A stretch of DNA of 64,000 nucleotides, from NCBI RefSeq assembly GCF_000337535.1, contig NZ_AOIP01000012.1, positions 39,606-103,605 on the forward strand, written 5' to 3'. The DNA is from Natrialba aegyptia DSM 13077. Its GTDB lineage: Archaea; Halobacteriota; Halobacteria; Halobacteriales; Natrialbaceae. Below, piece by piece: positions 35,723-45,470 of this stretch (position 1 is the stretch's first letter; each line of letters begins with the position of its first letter). The notes below the pieces were generated by a model. That model saw only the letters and a program-made list of their open reading frames with translations, was not told where the DNA came from and ran no database searches. The translations under genes and the position numbers were made by a program.

Positions 35723-36214
35723 TTAGCCGTGAATCGCTTCCTCGTCGAGGAAGACGACCGCCGTTCCATCGTCGTCCCCGCCCGCACTGAACTCGATCCG
35801 TCCGGTAACGAATCGGGTACTCGTTCGCGTCGGTTCGAGTTCAGTGCGGGAGACGGTTTTCGTAACGTCCACATCGTCGACGAGCCAGCCGTAGTGTCGC
35901 CCGTCGGCGTCGGTATCGGTGAACACCAGGAGAAGCGGCTCCGAGAGCTCGGAGACGGGGCGGCGTGTCGATTCGAAGATGCGGTGGAGATCGACGACGC
36001 GAACCTGCTCACCGGAAACGGCGACGCTGCCAGCGTTCCACGGATCGGCGGTTGCGTCGAGGCCGTCGGTATCCGCGATACTGAGAACGGAGGCAACGGC
36101 CTCGGCGCGGACGCAGTAGCGGGTGTCGCCGAGGTCGAAGGTGAGAACGCGGAGTTGGTCGGAATCGCTGGAGGACGCTGTGTCGACCGTGGGGTCGTTT
36201 GCAGCCGACGTCAT
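35723..36214 (-). CDS. cheW: CheW-type chemotaxis adaptor, divergent copy
   Basis: The 163-residue protein is a single CheW domain: LRVLTFDLGDTRYCVRAEAV, then the interaction region VAVSGEQVRVVDLHRIF and the last strands GWLVDDVDVTKTVSRTELEP. It should link transducers to CheA. The gene is divergent from a second cheW across a 180-bp spacer, and heads away from the rest of the cluster. Compared with the other CheW it lacks long insertions. Confidence 0.85.
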   Translation of the reverse strand: MTSAANDPTVDTASSSDSDQLRVLTFDLGDTRYCVRAEAVASVLSIADTDGLDATADPWNAGSVAVSGEQVRVVDLHRIFESTRRPVSELSEPLLLVFTDTDADGRHYGWLVDDVDVTKTVSRTELEPTRTSTRFVTGRIEFSAGGDDDGTAVVFLDEEAIHG

Positions 36215-36358
36215 AGTGATGTGTGACCTTCGAGGGTGGTGCCAAGTACTTTGTGCAGTTCGAAAGAAGGACCGGCGACAGTGAGAGTCACAGCGGGTGG
36301 CGGGATGGCGTGTCGATTAAACGTCACTATCAACACGGCTGACATCCACAGGAGTCAA

Positions 36359-36366
36359 CGTTTTAC
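36359..36366 (+). promoter_or_regulatory. TATA-like box before the chemotaxis cluster
   Basis: CGTTTTAC stands about 29-36 bp before the ATG at 36395 and probably starts the plus-strand chemotaxis transcript. A weaker AAAGTACTT on the minus strand near 36238-36246 is placed similarly for the divergent cheW. Confidence 0.4.
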
Positions 36367-36394
36367 CACTGGACTGGAATACACCAACAGGAAC

Positions 36395-37294
36395 ATGGCC
36401 CCGGATCTGCCCGAGAAACTGCTTGGAATCGACATCGACGATGCAGACGCCCGTTCACAGCAGTCGACGATCGATCAAGAGGACGAAGAAGACCGGGTTC
36501 GGGTCGTCGGGTTCGGGGTCGGTGGCTACCGGCTCGCCGTTCCCGTCGCCGACGTGCGGACGACGACCGACCGGCCGGACGACCTGACAAGCGTCCCGCG
36601 TACCCCCGAGGCGATCGCGGGCATCACGGATCTTCGGGGCGATATCACGGCCGTAATCGACCCCACCGTGCACTTCCCGCCGAAGGCGGCGGATGCGCCG
36701 GCCTCGAAAGCGGCTGCCGGTGCAGCGCAAAACGCGCTCCAGTCACCGTCCGAAACGGCCACGCACACTGCCGAGCGGGAACAGCTCCTCGTCTTCGACC
36801 GCGGCTCGGACGACCAGTCCGCTGCGATCCGCGTCGAGCAGGTCTACGGCGTCGATGCCGTCCCCGAAAGCAACGTCTTCGACTCGACCACCATCGACGA
36901 CAGCGACCTCTCCGGTGACGCACTCGAACACCCGCTCGTCAGCGAACTCGTCACGAAAGAGCGAACGGAACGACGACGCGGCCAAACGCGGAGTTCGGAA
37001 ACGACGGCAGCCAACGCGGGCAGCGTCGGAACGAGCAGTGCAGCCGTCATCGAATCGGCCGACGAGTTCAGCGCCGAGGGTGACGCCGATACCGACGCTA
37101 CGCTGGAATCACCGACGGCTGCCAGCGCGGATCGCGCCGCAGACAACCGCGAAAACGACCGCGAAAACGACCGCGAAAACGAACGAGAGGACGATCCACG
37201 GACGATCATCGAGGTGACGCCAGTCATCGACGTCGAAAAACTCCTGCTCGCCTCCGGCCCGATCGAGCCCTCGTCGGCTGAACTCGAGTCCTGA
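36395..37294 (+). CDS. cheW: CheW-type adaptor with a large acidic insertion
   Basis: The 299-residue protein is a CheW domain (VRVVGFGVGGYRLAVPVADV, AIAGITDLRGDITAVIDPTV, LLVFDRGSDDQSAAIRVEQV) interrupted before its last segment by about 90 residues rich in Ser, Thr, Ala, Asp and Glu, including an ENDREN repeat. The last strand, IIEVTPVIDVEKLLLASG, resumes at the end. The insertion is of the same kind as those in CheA and PilB in this window. It should couple transducers to CheA. It is the first gene of the plus-strand chemotaxis run. Confidence 0.85.
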   Translation: MAPDLPEKLLGIDIDDADARSQQSTIDQEDEEDRVRVVGFGVGGYRLAVPVADVRTTTDRPDDLTSVPRTPEAIAGITDLRGDITAVIDPTVHFPPKAADAPASKAAAGAAQNALQSPSETATHTAEREQLLVFDRGSDDQSAAIRVEQVYGVDAVPESNVFDSTTIDDSDLSGDALEHPLVSELVTKERTERRRGQTRSSETTAANAGSVGTSSAAVIESADEFSAEGDADTDATLESPTAASADRAADNRENDRENDRENEREDDPRTIIEVTPVIDVEKLLLASGPIEPSSAELES

Positions 37295-37397
37295 CCCGAG
37301 AGCGGCGTCGGATTGGTATCGACACTTATCACGTCTGATAATCGGGAGACAGCATTTATGGTAGTTGTATCGCTACCGGACTGTGGTGTACTAGTGA

Positions 37398-37760
37398 ATG
37401 TCGACAGGGGTGCTCATCGTAGACGACTCACATTTTATGCGGAATTTACTGCGACAGATCCTGGAACAGGATCACCGCATCATCGGGGAGGCGTCAAACG
37501 GTGCTGAAGCGGTCAAGCTGTACAAAGAACACGATCCCGACATCGTGATGATGGACATCGTGATGCCCAAGTGCAACGGGATCAAGGCGACGGCGGCGAT
37601 CAAGAAGATCGATCCCGACGCTCGCGTCATCATGTGTACGAGTGTCGGGCAGCGAGAGAAGATGAAACTCGCCGTCAAGGCCGGCGCTGACGGCTACGTC
37701 ACGAAACCGTTCGAGGAGCCAAGCGTCAGGAAGGCGCTGACAGACGTTATTGCGGCATGA
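37398..37760 (+). CDS. cheY: Chemotaxis response regulator CheY
   Basis: The 120-residue receiver domain starts MSTGVLIVDDSHFMRNLL. The acidic pocket (Asp9, Asp10), the phosphorylated Asp53 in VMMDIVMPKC and the conserved Lys103 in YVTKPFEEP are all present. Phospho-CheY controls the archaellum motor through CheF adaptors, which are not in this window. Its stop codon overlaps the cheB start by 4 bp. Confidence 0.94.
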   Translation: MSTGVLIVDDSHFMRNLLRQILEQDHRIIGEASNGAEAVKLYKEHDPDIVMMDIVMPKCNGIKATAAIKKIDPDARVIMCTSVGQREKMKLAVKAGADGYVTKPFEEPSVRKALTDVIAA

Positions 37761-39070
37761 CGCGAGTACTCGTTGTCGACGACTCGAGATTCATGCGAAC
37801 AGTCATCGGCAACGCGCTCACCGAGGCCGGTTACGAGGTCGAAACGGCGACGAACGGGGTCGAAGCGGTCGATATCGTCGCGTCGTTCGACCCGGCCGTC
37901 GTGACGATGGACGTCGAAATGCCCGAACTGGGCGGTATCGAGGCCGTAGAACGGATCATGGCCGATAATCCGACGCTGATTCTCATGCTCAGCGCCTACA
38001 CCGGCGAGGGCACCGACGCGACGCTCGACGCTCTCGAACGCGGGGCGATCGACTTCCTGCACAAGCCCGACGGGTCGGGATCGCGAAACATCGGCCACCT
38101 CGCCGATGATGTCGTCGCGAAGGTCGACGAACTCGCGGCCGCCGACGTGTCCTCGCTCGCACTCGCCCGCGCTGCGGCGAGTGCACACGCGACCTCGACG
38201 CACGTCGCCAACTCCTCGTCCACGCAAGTCGCCGACGCACCGTCCCGATCCGCGACGCCGGCGGGGACGACGGGAGCGGATGCGAGTACGAGTATCGGCT
38301 CGACAGCATCGTCAGTGAACTCGTCTCCAGCAGGCCCCGAAACGCCGTCATCTCCGGCGACCGCAACGCCGGCGGCTGACCGCGCTCGATCCGACACGGA
38401 CGAGTTCAGCGCGACCGATGCGCCGGTTATCGTTATCGGTGCCTCGACCGGCGGCCCGAAGATCGTCGAACAACTGTTCGCTCGGTTGCCACTTGCGCTC
38501 GAGGCGACGGTCGTCGTCGTCCAGCACATGCCGCCCGAGTTCACCGACCGGTTCGCGGCACGACTCGACGCGCACAGCGAGTACGCGGTCCGTGAGGCGA
38601 CGGACGGTGCTCGGATCGGACCCGGCGAGGCGGTCGTCGCCGCGGGCGGCTCCCATCTGCGGGTAACGGATAGCGAGCGTGAGATCGATGCCGACACGAC
38701 GGCGGGCCGAACGCGCACGCAGTCGCTTCGCGTTGCACTCGACGACGGCGAGCGTCGCCACGGACTGCGGCCGGCGATCGACGTGACGATGGAGACCGCT
38801 GCCGAGCAGGTCGCGGGACCGCTCTGTGGCGTCGTGTTAACGGGAATGGGAAGCGACGGAGCCGCCGGGATCGAAGCGATCCAGGGCGCTGGCGGCTACA
38901 CCATCGCCCAGAACGAGGCGACGAGCCCGGTCTTTGGCATCCCCTGTCAGGCGATCGAAACGGGATGCGTCGACACGGTCGTCCCCGATACGGGAGTCGT
39001 GCCGACGATCCTGAATGCGTTTACGGCCGCTGACACCGGCAACGGCAGCGAAGGTGAGAGCGATGACTGA
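37757..39070 (+). CDS. cheB: Protein-glutamate methylesterase CheB
   Basis: The 437-residue enzyme removes methyl groups from transducers during adaptation. Residues 1-120 are a receiver with Asp52 in VTMDVEMPELGG. A Ser/Thr/Ala linker of about 100 residues follows, longer than in bacteria, and then the esterase domain with catalytic Ser in GASTGGPKIVE, His in VVQHMPPEF and Asp in LTGMGSDGAAG. The gene overlaps cheY by 4 bp and cheA by 8 bp. Confidence 0.94.
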   Translation: MTRVLVVDDSRFMRTVIGNALTEAGYEVETATNGVEAVDIVASFDPAVVTMDVEMPELGGIEAVERIMADNPTLILMLSAYTGEGTDATLDALERGAIDFLHKPDGSGSRNIGHLADDVVAKVDELAAADVSSLALARAAASAHATSTHVANSSSTQVADAPSRSATPAGTTGADASTSIGSTASSVNSSPAGPETPSSPATATPAADRARSDTDEFSATDAPVIVIGASTGGPKIVEQLFARLPLALEATVVVVQHMPPEFTDRFAARLDAHSEYAVREATDGARIGPGEAVVAAGGSHLRVTDSEREIDADTTAGRTRTQSLRVALDDGERRHGLRPAIDVTMETAAEQVAGPLCGVVLTGMGSDGAAGIEAIQGAGGYTIAQNEATSPVFGIPCQAIETGCVDTVVPDTGVVPTILNAFTAADTGNGSEGESDD

Positions 39071-42000
39071 CTACTGGACCGATTTCGTTCGCGAGAGCGA
39101 AGACCGGATTACCGAACTGAACAACGCATTGCTGACCTTAGAGCGCAATCCGGACGACGAAGCAGCGATGGACAATATCTTCCGGATCGCGCACACGCTC
39201 AAGGGCAACTGCGGTGCTGCAGGACTCGAATCCGCGAGCAACCTCGCACACGCAATCGAAGACGTTCTCGACGCCGTTCGCCGGAACCGGCTGACGGTCT
39301 CGCCGGAACTGATGGACGCCGTCTTCGACGCCGTCGACGAACTCGAACGGATGGTCGAGGAGGTCGCCCTCGAGGGCGAGATCGAAACCGATCCATCGGC
39401 GACGATCGACTCCCTCCGGGCGCAACTCGAGCCGGCCGCGGAAACGGACGGTCTTTCCTCGCCCTCGACGGCCGAAATAGAGCGCGTTCTCTCGCAGTTC
39501 GAGCCCCCAGCGGACGACAACCACAACGCCTACCTCGCACGAATCGAGGTGGCTGACGATGGCGAAAAAGACGACCACAAGGAGATCGACAACGGCATTC
39601 TGGTCGTCGAAGCGCTGATCGACGCGTTCGATCTGATCGGGACCGACCCCGATCGATCGACCGTCGCGGACGGCGCTTACGGCACGACCTTCGACGCCGT
39701 CTTCGGCAGTGCAGTCGGCAAGGACGCGATCGCCTCCGGACTCGATCCCGTCGGCGAAGTCGCCGACTTCGAACTCGTCGACGTAACGACGCAGTTCGAC
39801 GATCTCATCGCCGACAGAGAGGAGACAGCCGACACAACGACTGCCGAACCCGGCAGCCAACTCAGCGCCGACGAGGCACAGGAACTCGAAGTCGACGACC
39901 TTCTCGACGAGTTCACCGAGTTCGACGACTTAGACGAGAAAGTCGAGGAGGTCGACGATAGCGACCTCGATGTCTTCGACGACATGGGCGATGCGGGCGC
40001 GTTCGACGATTTGCTTGCAGACGCCGACGCGGATGTCGACGATCTCGACCTCGGGAGTCCGGCACCGTCGGATCCATCCGCAACGGCAGATGCGGGCCTA
40101 AATACGGGCACGGGCCCGGACTCAGCCGACGGGAGCACAGAAACCGACGCCTCCGATTCCTCGGACAGCTCGACTACGGCGACTGAAACGGAACAGGCCT
40201 CTGCGACGGCTGCCCCCGACGAAAGCGACGAAAGCGACGAAAGCGACGATGTCGACGACGCGGAGGCCGTCTTCGCAGAACTCAAAGACGAGGTCGACAC
40301 CGTCGGCTTCGACGAACTCCAGGCGGAACTCGCCGAACTCGAGTTCGACGAGTTCGACCAGGAGGACGAGGTCAGCATGGACGAACTCCTCGGTGATGCG
40401 GCCGACGCGGACGAGCAGTTCCTCGCCGGTGACCCCCTGGACACGGACGAAGTCGAGTCCGTATCCGATGCTGAACTCGATGAGCTGGTGGTCGCCGACG
40501 ACGCGTCGGTATCTGCGGACGATAACGGTGGTGAGACGCTAGCGTCCAATGCTGTCGGTGAGGAGTCTGCTGGTACAGACGAGACGGCCGATGCGCAGGA
40601 ACGCGAGACTGATGCTGGTGGGGTCGCCGAGTCCGAATCTGCAGCTGGAGCCGCATCCGCATCCGAGTCTGCGTCCGAACGTGATACCGAATCCGAACCC
40701 GGGGCCGACACTGCGGACGGAGCGGTTGAACCGGCCGAATCACCCGAGTCGACCGAATCACCCGAGGAGGCGGCCGAATCGGTTGCTGACGATACGTTCG
40801 AGTTCGATTCAGAAACGTCTGTAGAGACGGCCGGTTCGGACGACACTGCACCCGAAACAGCATCCGCATCCGCGTTCGAGTTCGAGTCGGATGCCGAGTC
40901 TACAACGGCCACGACGCGGGAGTCAGCGACGGCATCGGAGACGGCGGCTGAGACGGACGCCGATCCGCTCAGTGGTTCGTCGACCGACGGTAGTGAGACT
41001 GCGGCGTGGTTCGACGAGGCGAACGAGGCGGACGAAACGAACGAGACAATCGGGTCAGATGAGACGGCATCACCCGCCACTGACGATCCCAGTGTCGCCG
41101 CTGACAATGCGTCCGCGGTCGATGCCGAATCAGCAGATAGTACCCAGCAATCGGATGCTGGTATCGAACCGAACGCTGAGGGCGATACTGGGGAGTTCAG
41201 TGGAGCCGCTCATGGCGACGAATTCGAGTCCGACTCGACGCTGTCGACGCCGACGGATGACTCGACCGACGAGACTGTGGCAAGCGAGGATGACGGGCGA
41301 GTCGAGTCGGGAGCCGAGACAGCGGCGGCCGAGACGGCTGAAACAGGAGATACAACCGGTTTCGGCGACGAAGACAGCGATTCCACGGCCTTGGACGAGT
41401 CGGAACCTGTCGCCGAGGCGTCCGGGTTTGATTCACAGTCGGGATCGACGACTCCCGAGTTCGAACCCACGGACGCCGACTTCGACACCACCGATGTCGA
41501 GAGAGGCAGTGATGAGGAGGCCGATGGAGACAGCGCGTTCAGCGAAGTCGAGACCGCTTTCGATCCGTCAGTCACCGACGATGACGTCGCGTTTGACGAC
41601 ATCGATAGAGCGGACGCCGCCGATGCCGAGGCGTTCACGAGCAGCCTCGATGCAGAAGTCGACGATTCGTCGACGGCGGAAACAGAAACGCCAGCCGAAG
41701 CAGATCCCGGGAGTGACTCCGCAACGGACGACCTGGACGGATTCGGTGGCTTCGACGACGCGTTCGCGGATCTCGACGAAGAACTCGAGAACGAGCCACA
41801 GCCGTTCGAATCCGACTTCGATTCAGCCGCCGATGTCGGGACCGATTCCGGGTTCGAGACGACACCCGACTCGAGCGCAGACAGTTCGGACGGTGGCGCT
41901 GCATTCAGCGGAGAATCCTCCGCGACGGATTCGCCACGCATCGACGAACCGGCCCTCGAGATCCCCGACATCACCGTCCCGGAAACGGTCGAACGGCCGG

Positions 42001-43451
42001 ACACGGACCAGGAGACTGACGAAATCCAGTCCGTCCGGGTCGATGTCGAGCAGATCGACGAACTGCTCACGCTCGTCGAGGGGCTGGTGACGAGTCGCGT
42101 CAGGCTCCGCCACGAGGTCGAATCCGGCCAGTTCGGCCAGTCTATTGCCGACACCGGTGCGATCACCGACGAACTCGACGACCTCGAGGACCTGACGACG
42201 GACCTTCAGGAGACGGTGATGGACGTCCGACTCGTTCCGCTTCGGACGGTCGCGAACCGACTGCCGCGCGTCGTGCGCGATATCGCCCGCGACCAGGGCA
42301 AGACCGTCGCCTTCGAGATGAGCGGCGAGGACGTTGAACTCGACCGGAGCATTCTCGACCAACTTCGAGATCCGTTGATCCACCTCGTCCGAAACGCGGT
42401 GGATCACGGGATCGAATCCCCCGAAGAGCGGGACGCCACCGACAAACCGGAAGAGGGGACTGTCGAGGTTTCGGCGTCTCGCTCGCGGGATCGAGTCGTG
42501 ATCACAGTGTCGGACGACGGCAGTGGTCTCGATCCCGAGCGGCTTCGCTCTGAAGCGGTCGAAGAAGGCATCCTCTCTGCGGATGACGCCGCTGCACTGG
42601 ACGACGAATCGGTTGCAGATCTCGTCTTCCACCCTGGCTTCTCGACGACCGAAGGGGTCACGGATGTCAGTGGCCGCGGCGTCGGCATGGACGTCGTCAA
42701 GCGGACGATCGAGGACCTCGATGGGTCAGTTTCGATCGAGGCCGAACCGGATGAGGGAACGACCGTGACGATGTCGGTTCCCGTGTCTATCGCGATCGAC
42801 GACGTGCTATTCGTCGAAAGCGGCGGCGAAGAGTTCGGTATTCCGACGAAGGCGGTTTCGGATATCGTTCCGGTCGAACTGGTCGAGGAAGTCGATGGTG
42901 AGGCGGTCTTGCTGGATAGTGCTGGAAGTAGCGAGACGGACCGTGGTGTCGAGGTCGACGTCGAGGCTGGGGTGGGGGCTGTAGAGACCGACGGAGATGA
43001 TGTTGGTAACGATGATGAGAATGCGACAGCCACCGACGATGACGATACCGACGAGAGTACGCAGGAACGGGGAACACCGGTGATTCGACTCGACGAAGAA
43101 CTCGGTGTGACCGACGAGCCGGCAGCCGGCTCGGAGACGGATACCAGTGCCAGCACCGAGACCAGTGCAGGCACCGCACTTGACACAGCCACGGCCGGAG
43201 CACGATCTGGGCCGGCTGCAACGGACAGCCGAGACGACAGGCCGGGTCCGCGAAGTCCGGCACGCGGGATGGTCGTTCGGATCCGCGAGGATGTGCGACC
43301 GATCGCGCTTCGCTGTGACGCCGTTTACGGCCAGCAAGAAGTCGTTGTCAAGCCGTTCGAAGGGTTCATGGCAAATCTGCCGGGGCTCAGCGGCGCAACG
43401 GTTCGTGGCCGCGGGAAAATTGTCAATATTCTAGATGTGACGACACTATGA
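39063..43451 (+). CDS. cheA: Chemotaxis histidine kinase CheA with a giant acidic linker
   Basis: The 1462-residue kinase phosphorylates CheY and CheB. The HPt domain (residues 1-110) has the phosphorylated His44 in RIAHTLKGNCG. A possible regulator-binding domain follows to about residue 260. Residues about 265-980 are an acidic Ser/Thr/Asp/Glu/Ala linker without recognisable domain. Dimerisation (from about 985), ATPase (LIHLVRNAVDHGIES, SDDGSGLD, GRGVGMDVVKRTI) and a CheW-like domain (from about 1240) close it; the last is itself split by an acidic insertion near 1285-1395. CheA proteins are usually 650-1100 residues, so this one is exceptional. The ATG at 39063 overlaps the cheB end. Confidence 0.95.
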   Translation: MTDYWTDFVRESEDRITELNNALLTLERNPDDEAAMDNIFRIAHTLKGNCGAAGLESASNLAHAIEDVLDAVRRNRLTVSPELMDAVFDAVDELERMVEEVALEGEIETDPSATIDSLRAQLEPAAETDGLSSPSTAEIERVLSQFEPPADDNHNAYLARIEVADDGEKDDHKEIDNGILVVEALIDAFDLIGTDPDRSTVADGAYGTTFDAVFGSAVGKDAIASGLDPVGEVADFELVDVTTQFDDLIADREETADTTTAEPGSQLSADEAQELEVDDLLDEFTEFDDLDEKVEEVDDSDLDVFDDMGDAGAFDDLLADADADVDDLDLGSPAPSDPSATADAGLNTGTGPDSADGSTETDASDSSDSSTTATETEQASATAAPDESDESDESDDVDDAEAVFAELKDEVDTVGFDELQAELAELEFDEFDQEDEVSMDELLGDAADADEQFLAGDPLDTDEVESVSDAELDELVVADDASVSADDNGGETLASNAVGEESAGTDETADAQERETDAGGVAESESAAGAASASESASERDTESEPGADTADGAVEPAESPESTESPEEAAESVADDTFEFDSETSVETAGSDDTAPETASASAFEFESDAESTTATTRESATASETAAETDADPLSGSSTDGSETAAWFDEANEADETNETIGSDETASPATDDPSVAADNASAVDAESADSTQQSDAGIEPNAEGDTGEFSGAAHGDEFESDSTLSTPTDDSTDETVASEDDGRVESGAETAAAETAETGDTTGFGDEDSDSTALDESEPVAEASGFDSQSGSTTPEFEPTDADFDTTDVERGSDEEADGDSAFSEVETAFDPSVTDDDVAFDDIDRADAADAEAFTSSLDAEVDDSSTAETETPAEADPGSDSATDDLDGFGGFDDAFADLDEELENEPQPFESDFDSAADVGTDSGFETTPDSSADSSDGGAAFSGESSATDSPRIDEPALEIPDITVPETVERPDTDQETDEIQSVRVDVEQIDELLTLVEGLVTSRVRLRHEVESGQFGQSIADTGAITDELDDLEDLTTDLQETVMDVRLVPLRTVANRLPRVVRDIARDQGKTVAFEMSGEDVELDRSILDQLRDPLIHLVRNAVDHGIESPEERDATDKPEEGTVEVSASRSRDRVVITVSDDGSGLDPERLRSEAVEEGILSADDAAALDDESVADLVFHPGFSTTEGVTDVSGRGVGMDVVKRTIEDLDGSVSIEAEPDEGTTVTMSVPVSIAIDDVLFVESGGEEFGIPTKAVSDIVPVELVEEVDGEAVLLDSAGSSETDRGVEVDVEAGVGAVETDGDDVGNDDENATATDDDDTDESTQERGTPVIRLDEELGVTDEPAAGSETDTSASTETSAGTALDTATAGARSGPAATDSRDDRPGPRSPARGMVVRIREDVRPIALRCDAVYGQQEVVVKPFEGFMANLPGLSGATVRGRGKIVNILDVTTL

Positions 43452-43527
43452 ATGGAACGGTATCGAAATCGAGACACGGAGAACCGGTTGCGGTTGCAGA
43501 CACTGACGCATATCGACGGAGGAATTC

Positions 43528-44133
43528 ATGACGCTGATGGTCGACATTCGGAAACTGAGTTTCATTAACGAAATGGCAAAGGTCGGGACGAACGGCGTCG
43601 CCGACAACATGACCAAACTGACCGGGGAGGACGCCCAGATGGAGGTGATGAAGACGAACTTTATCGATGTTGACGACATCGATTCGCAACTCGAACCCGG
43701 CAAGCGAGTCGGGGTGCGCGTTCGCCTTCTCAACCCGCCACACGGGCACATTCTCATCCTGTTCCCGGAAGAGAGCGCGAAGAAGATCACGGCGATCATG
43801 CTCAACGATGTCGTCGATGATATGTCCGATGTCTCCGGAAAGATGGCCAGAAGCGCCGTCGAGGAGATGGGGAACATGATGGCGAGTGGCTTCATCGACG
43901 GCTGGGCCGACGTGATGGGGCGGATGATCGATACCGCGGCACCACAGCTCGTCTACGCTCCCGGTGAAGAAATCGTTACCCGGACAGCCGGGCTCGGAAA
44001 CGACGATCTCGCCCTGTTCTTTGACTCGGACCTGACGGTGCCGAGCTACCAGATCGAGGCCGAGATCTACGCGTTCCCGGACCTAGAAGAGTTCGTCGAA
44101 CTGGTCAACGGTATCGACGTTCAAACCGCATGA
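43528..44133 (+). CDS. cheC: CheC-type CheY phosphatase
   Basis: The 201-residue protein starts with VDIRKLSFINEMAKVGTNGV and carries one phosphatase signature in RSAVEEMGNMMASGFIDGWA followed by Pro in DTAAPQLV, i.e. the E-x2-N-...-P pattern that dephosphorylates CheY. The start is ATG 43528, with another ATG three codons on. It overlaps the next cheC by 4 bp. Confidence 0.88.
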   Translation: MTLMVDIRKLSFINEMAKVGTNGVADNMTKLTGEDAQMEVMKTNFIDVDDIDSQLEPGKRVGVRVRLLNPPHGHILILFPEESAKKITAIMLNDVVDDMSDVSGKMARSAVEEMGNMMASGFIDGWADVMGRMIDTAAPQLVYAPGEEIVTRTAGLGNDDLALFFDSDLTVPSYQIEAEIYAFPDLEEFVELVNGIDVQTA

Positions 44134-45470
44134 AACTCGACGTCAACGCACTCGGGACGTTCTACCGAATGGCTCGAGAGGGGGCCGGCCTGGCAGCGGG
44201 GCGGTTGACACACATGACTGACGTCGAGACCCGGGCTGGCGTGACGAAACTCAACTTCATGCGCGGTCGGGAGATCCGACGCGACTTCGAGGATTCGACG
44301 TCGAAAGTCGGCGTTCGGGTCGAACTCACCGGGGCGATCGAGGGCTACTCGGTCATCGTCTTCGAGCGCGAGAACGCCCTGCGGATCGTCGAGAGTTTAC
44401 TCGAGGAGTCAGCTACGGACACGGACACGGAGTCCGAACTCTCGGGCGAGGCCGGTGAACTCGACGAGTTCAACGAGATGACCCGCAGCGCTGCGACGGA
44501 GGTTGGAAACATCATGAACAACGGGTTCATCGACGGCTGGGCCGACGTGCTCGAAACCGTTATCGATGTCTCGACGCCGGAGTTCGTCGAGGGGCGCTCG
44601 GCGGATACCTTCTTCGACGAGGTCGAGAAGGCACCCGCGGGCGACGACCTCGCGTTGCTCTTTCAGAGTCAGATCGAGACGGTCGAGACCCAGGTCGGGT
44701 TCAGTCACTATCTGTTTCCCGAACGCGAGTCGATGGCGGCGTTGCTCGATCGGCTCCGGACCAGCGGCGGTATCGAGTACGACAAACTCGACGGCTTCGA
44801 CCGGATGGCCGAACGCGGTGCCGAAGAGGTTGCCAAGACGGCGACGACGCTGACCGGTATCGATACGAGCGTCGAGATTCGCCGGCTCAATTTCGTTTCC
44901 CTGGAGACGATTCCCGAGCAGGTGCCCGATGAACGACTCGTCGGCGTCGCCTTCGAGTTCGACGGCGTACCAAGTGGCTACCTCTTATTCCTGTTCGACG
45001 AGGAATCCGCAAACGAAATCGTCGACGCCATGGTGCCGACGGGGGCTGGTGACACGGAGGAGACGGAGGGCTTCGGCCAGATGGGCCAGAGCGCAATCCA
45101 GGAGCTGGGAAATATCATGGCGAGCGGGTTTCTCGACGGTTGGGCGAACGTGCTCGATACGACGATCGACCACTCGACGCCCGAGTTCATCCACGATATC
45201 GGGGCTGCGGCCGTCGATCCCGTCGTGATCCAACTCGGCGAGGACCAGGAGTTCGCGTTCGTCTTTGATACCGTTATCGTGGCCGCCGGACGCGAGTTCG
45301 ACTGTGAAGTCTATGCGATTCCGGACGAGTCCGACCTCGAACGGGCGCTAAACGATCTCGACGTGGATCGGATCGAAGAGGAACCGACGACGGCCGAATT
45401 CCAGAACGTTACCGGTACTGGCACTGACGGTGGCGCTGGTACTGGCACGGATACCGATACCGACACATGA
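44130..45470 (+). CDS. cheC: Tandem double-domain CheC
   Basis: The 446-residue protein contains two CheC domains in a row, about residues 1-215 and 220-430. Each has a phosphatase signature (RSAATEVGNIMNNGFIDGWA with STPEF, and QSAIQELGNIMASGFLDGWA with STPEF), so both may be active. The C-terminal tail is a Thr/Gly/Asp dipeptide repeat coded by six-base repeats. Single-domain CheC is the norm; the fusion would supply two sites in one chain. It overlaps cheC upstream and cheD downstream by 4 bp each. Confidence 0.86.
   Translation: MKLDVNALGTFYRMAREGAGLAAGRLTHMTDVETRAGVTKLNFMRGREIRRDFEDSTSKVGVRVELTGAIEGYSVIVFERENALRIVESLLEESATDTDTESELSGEAGELDEFNEMTRSAATEVGNIMNNGFIDGWADVLETVIDVSTPEFVEGRSADTFFDEVEKAPAGDDLALLFQSQIETVETQVGFSHYLFPERESMAALLDRLRTSGGIEYDKLDGFDRMAERGAEEVAKTATTLTGIDTSVEIRRLNFVSLETIPEQVPDERLVGVAFEFDGVPSGYLLFLFDEESANEIVDAMVPTGAGDTEETEGFGQMGQSAIQELGNIMASGFLDGWANVLDTTIDHSTPEFIHDIGAAAVDPVVIQLGEDQEFAFVFDTVIVAAGREFDCEVYAIPDESDLERALNDLDVDRIEEEPTTAEFQNVTGTGTDGGAGTGTDTDTDT

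Noticed and set aside
40370..41110. Other long open frames on both strands across the CheA linker
   Set aside because: Low-complexity acidic coding DNA with few stop codons gives open frames in all phases; they read as Arg/Ser/Pro-rich nonsense.
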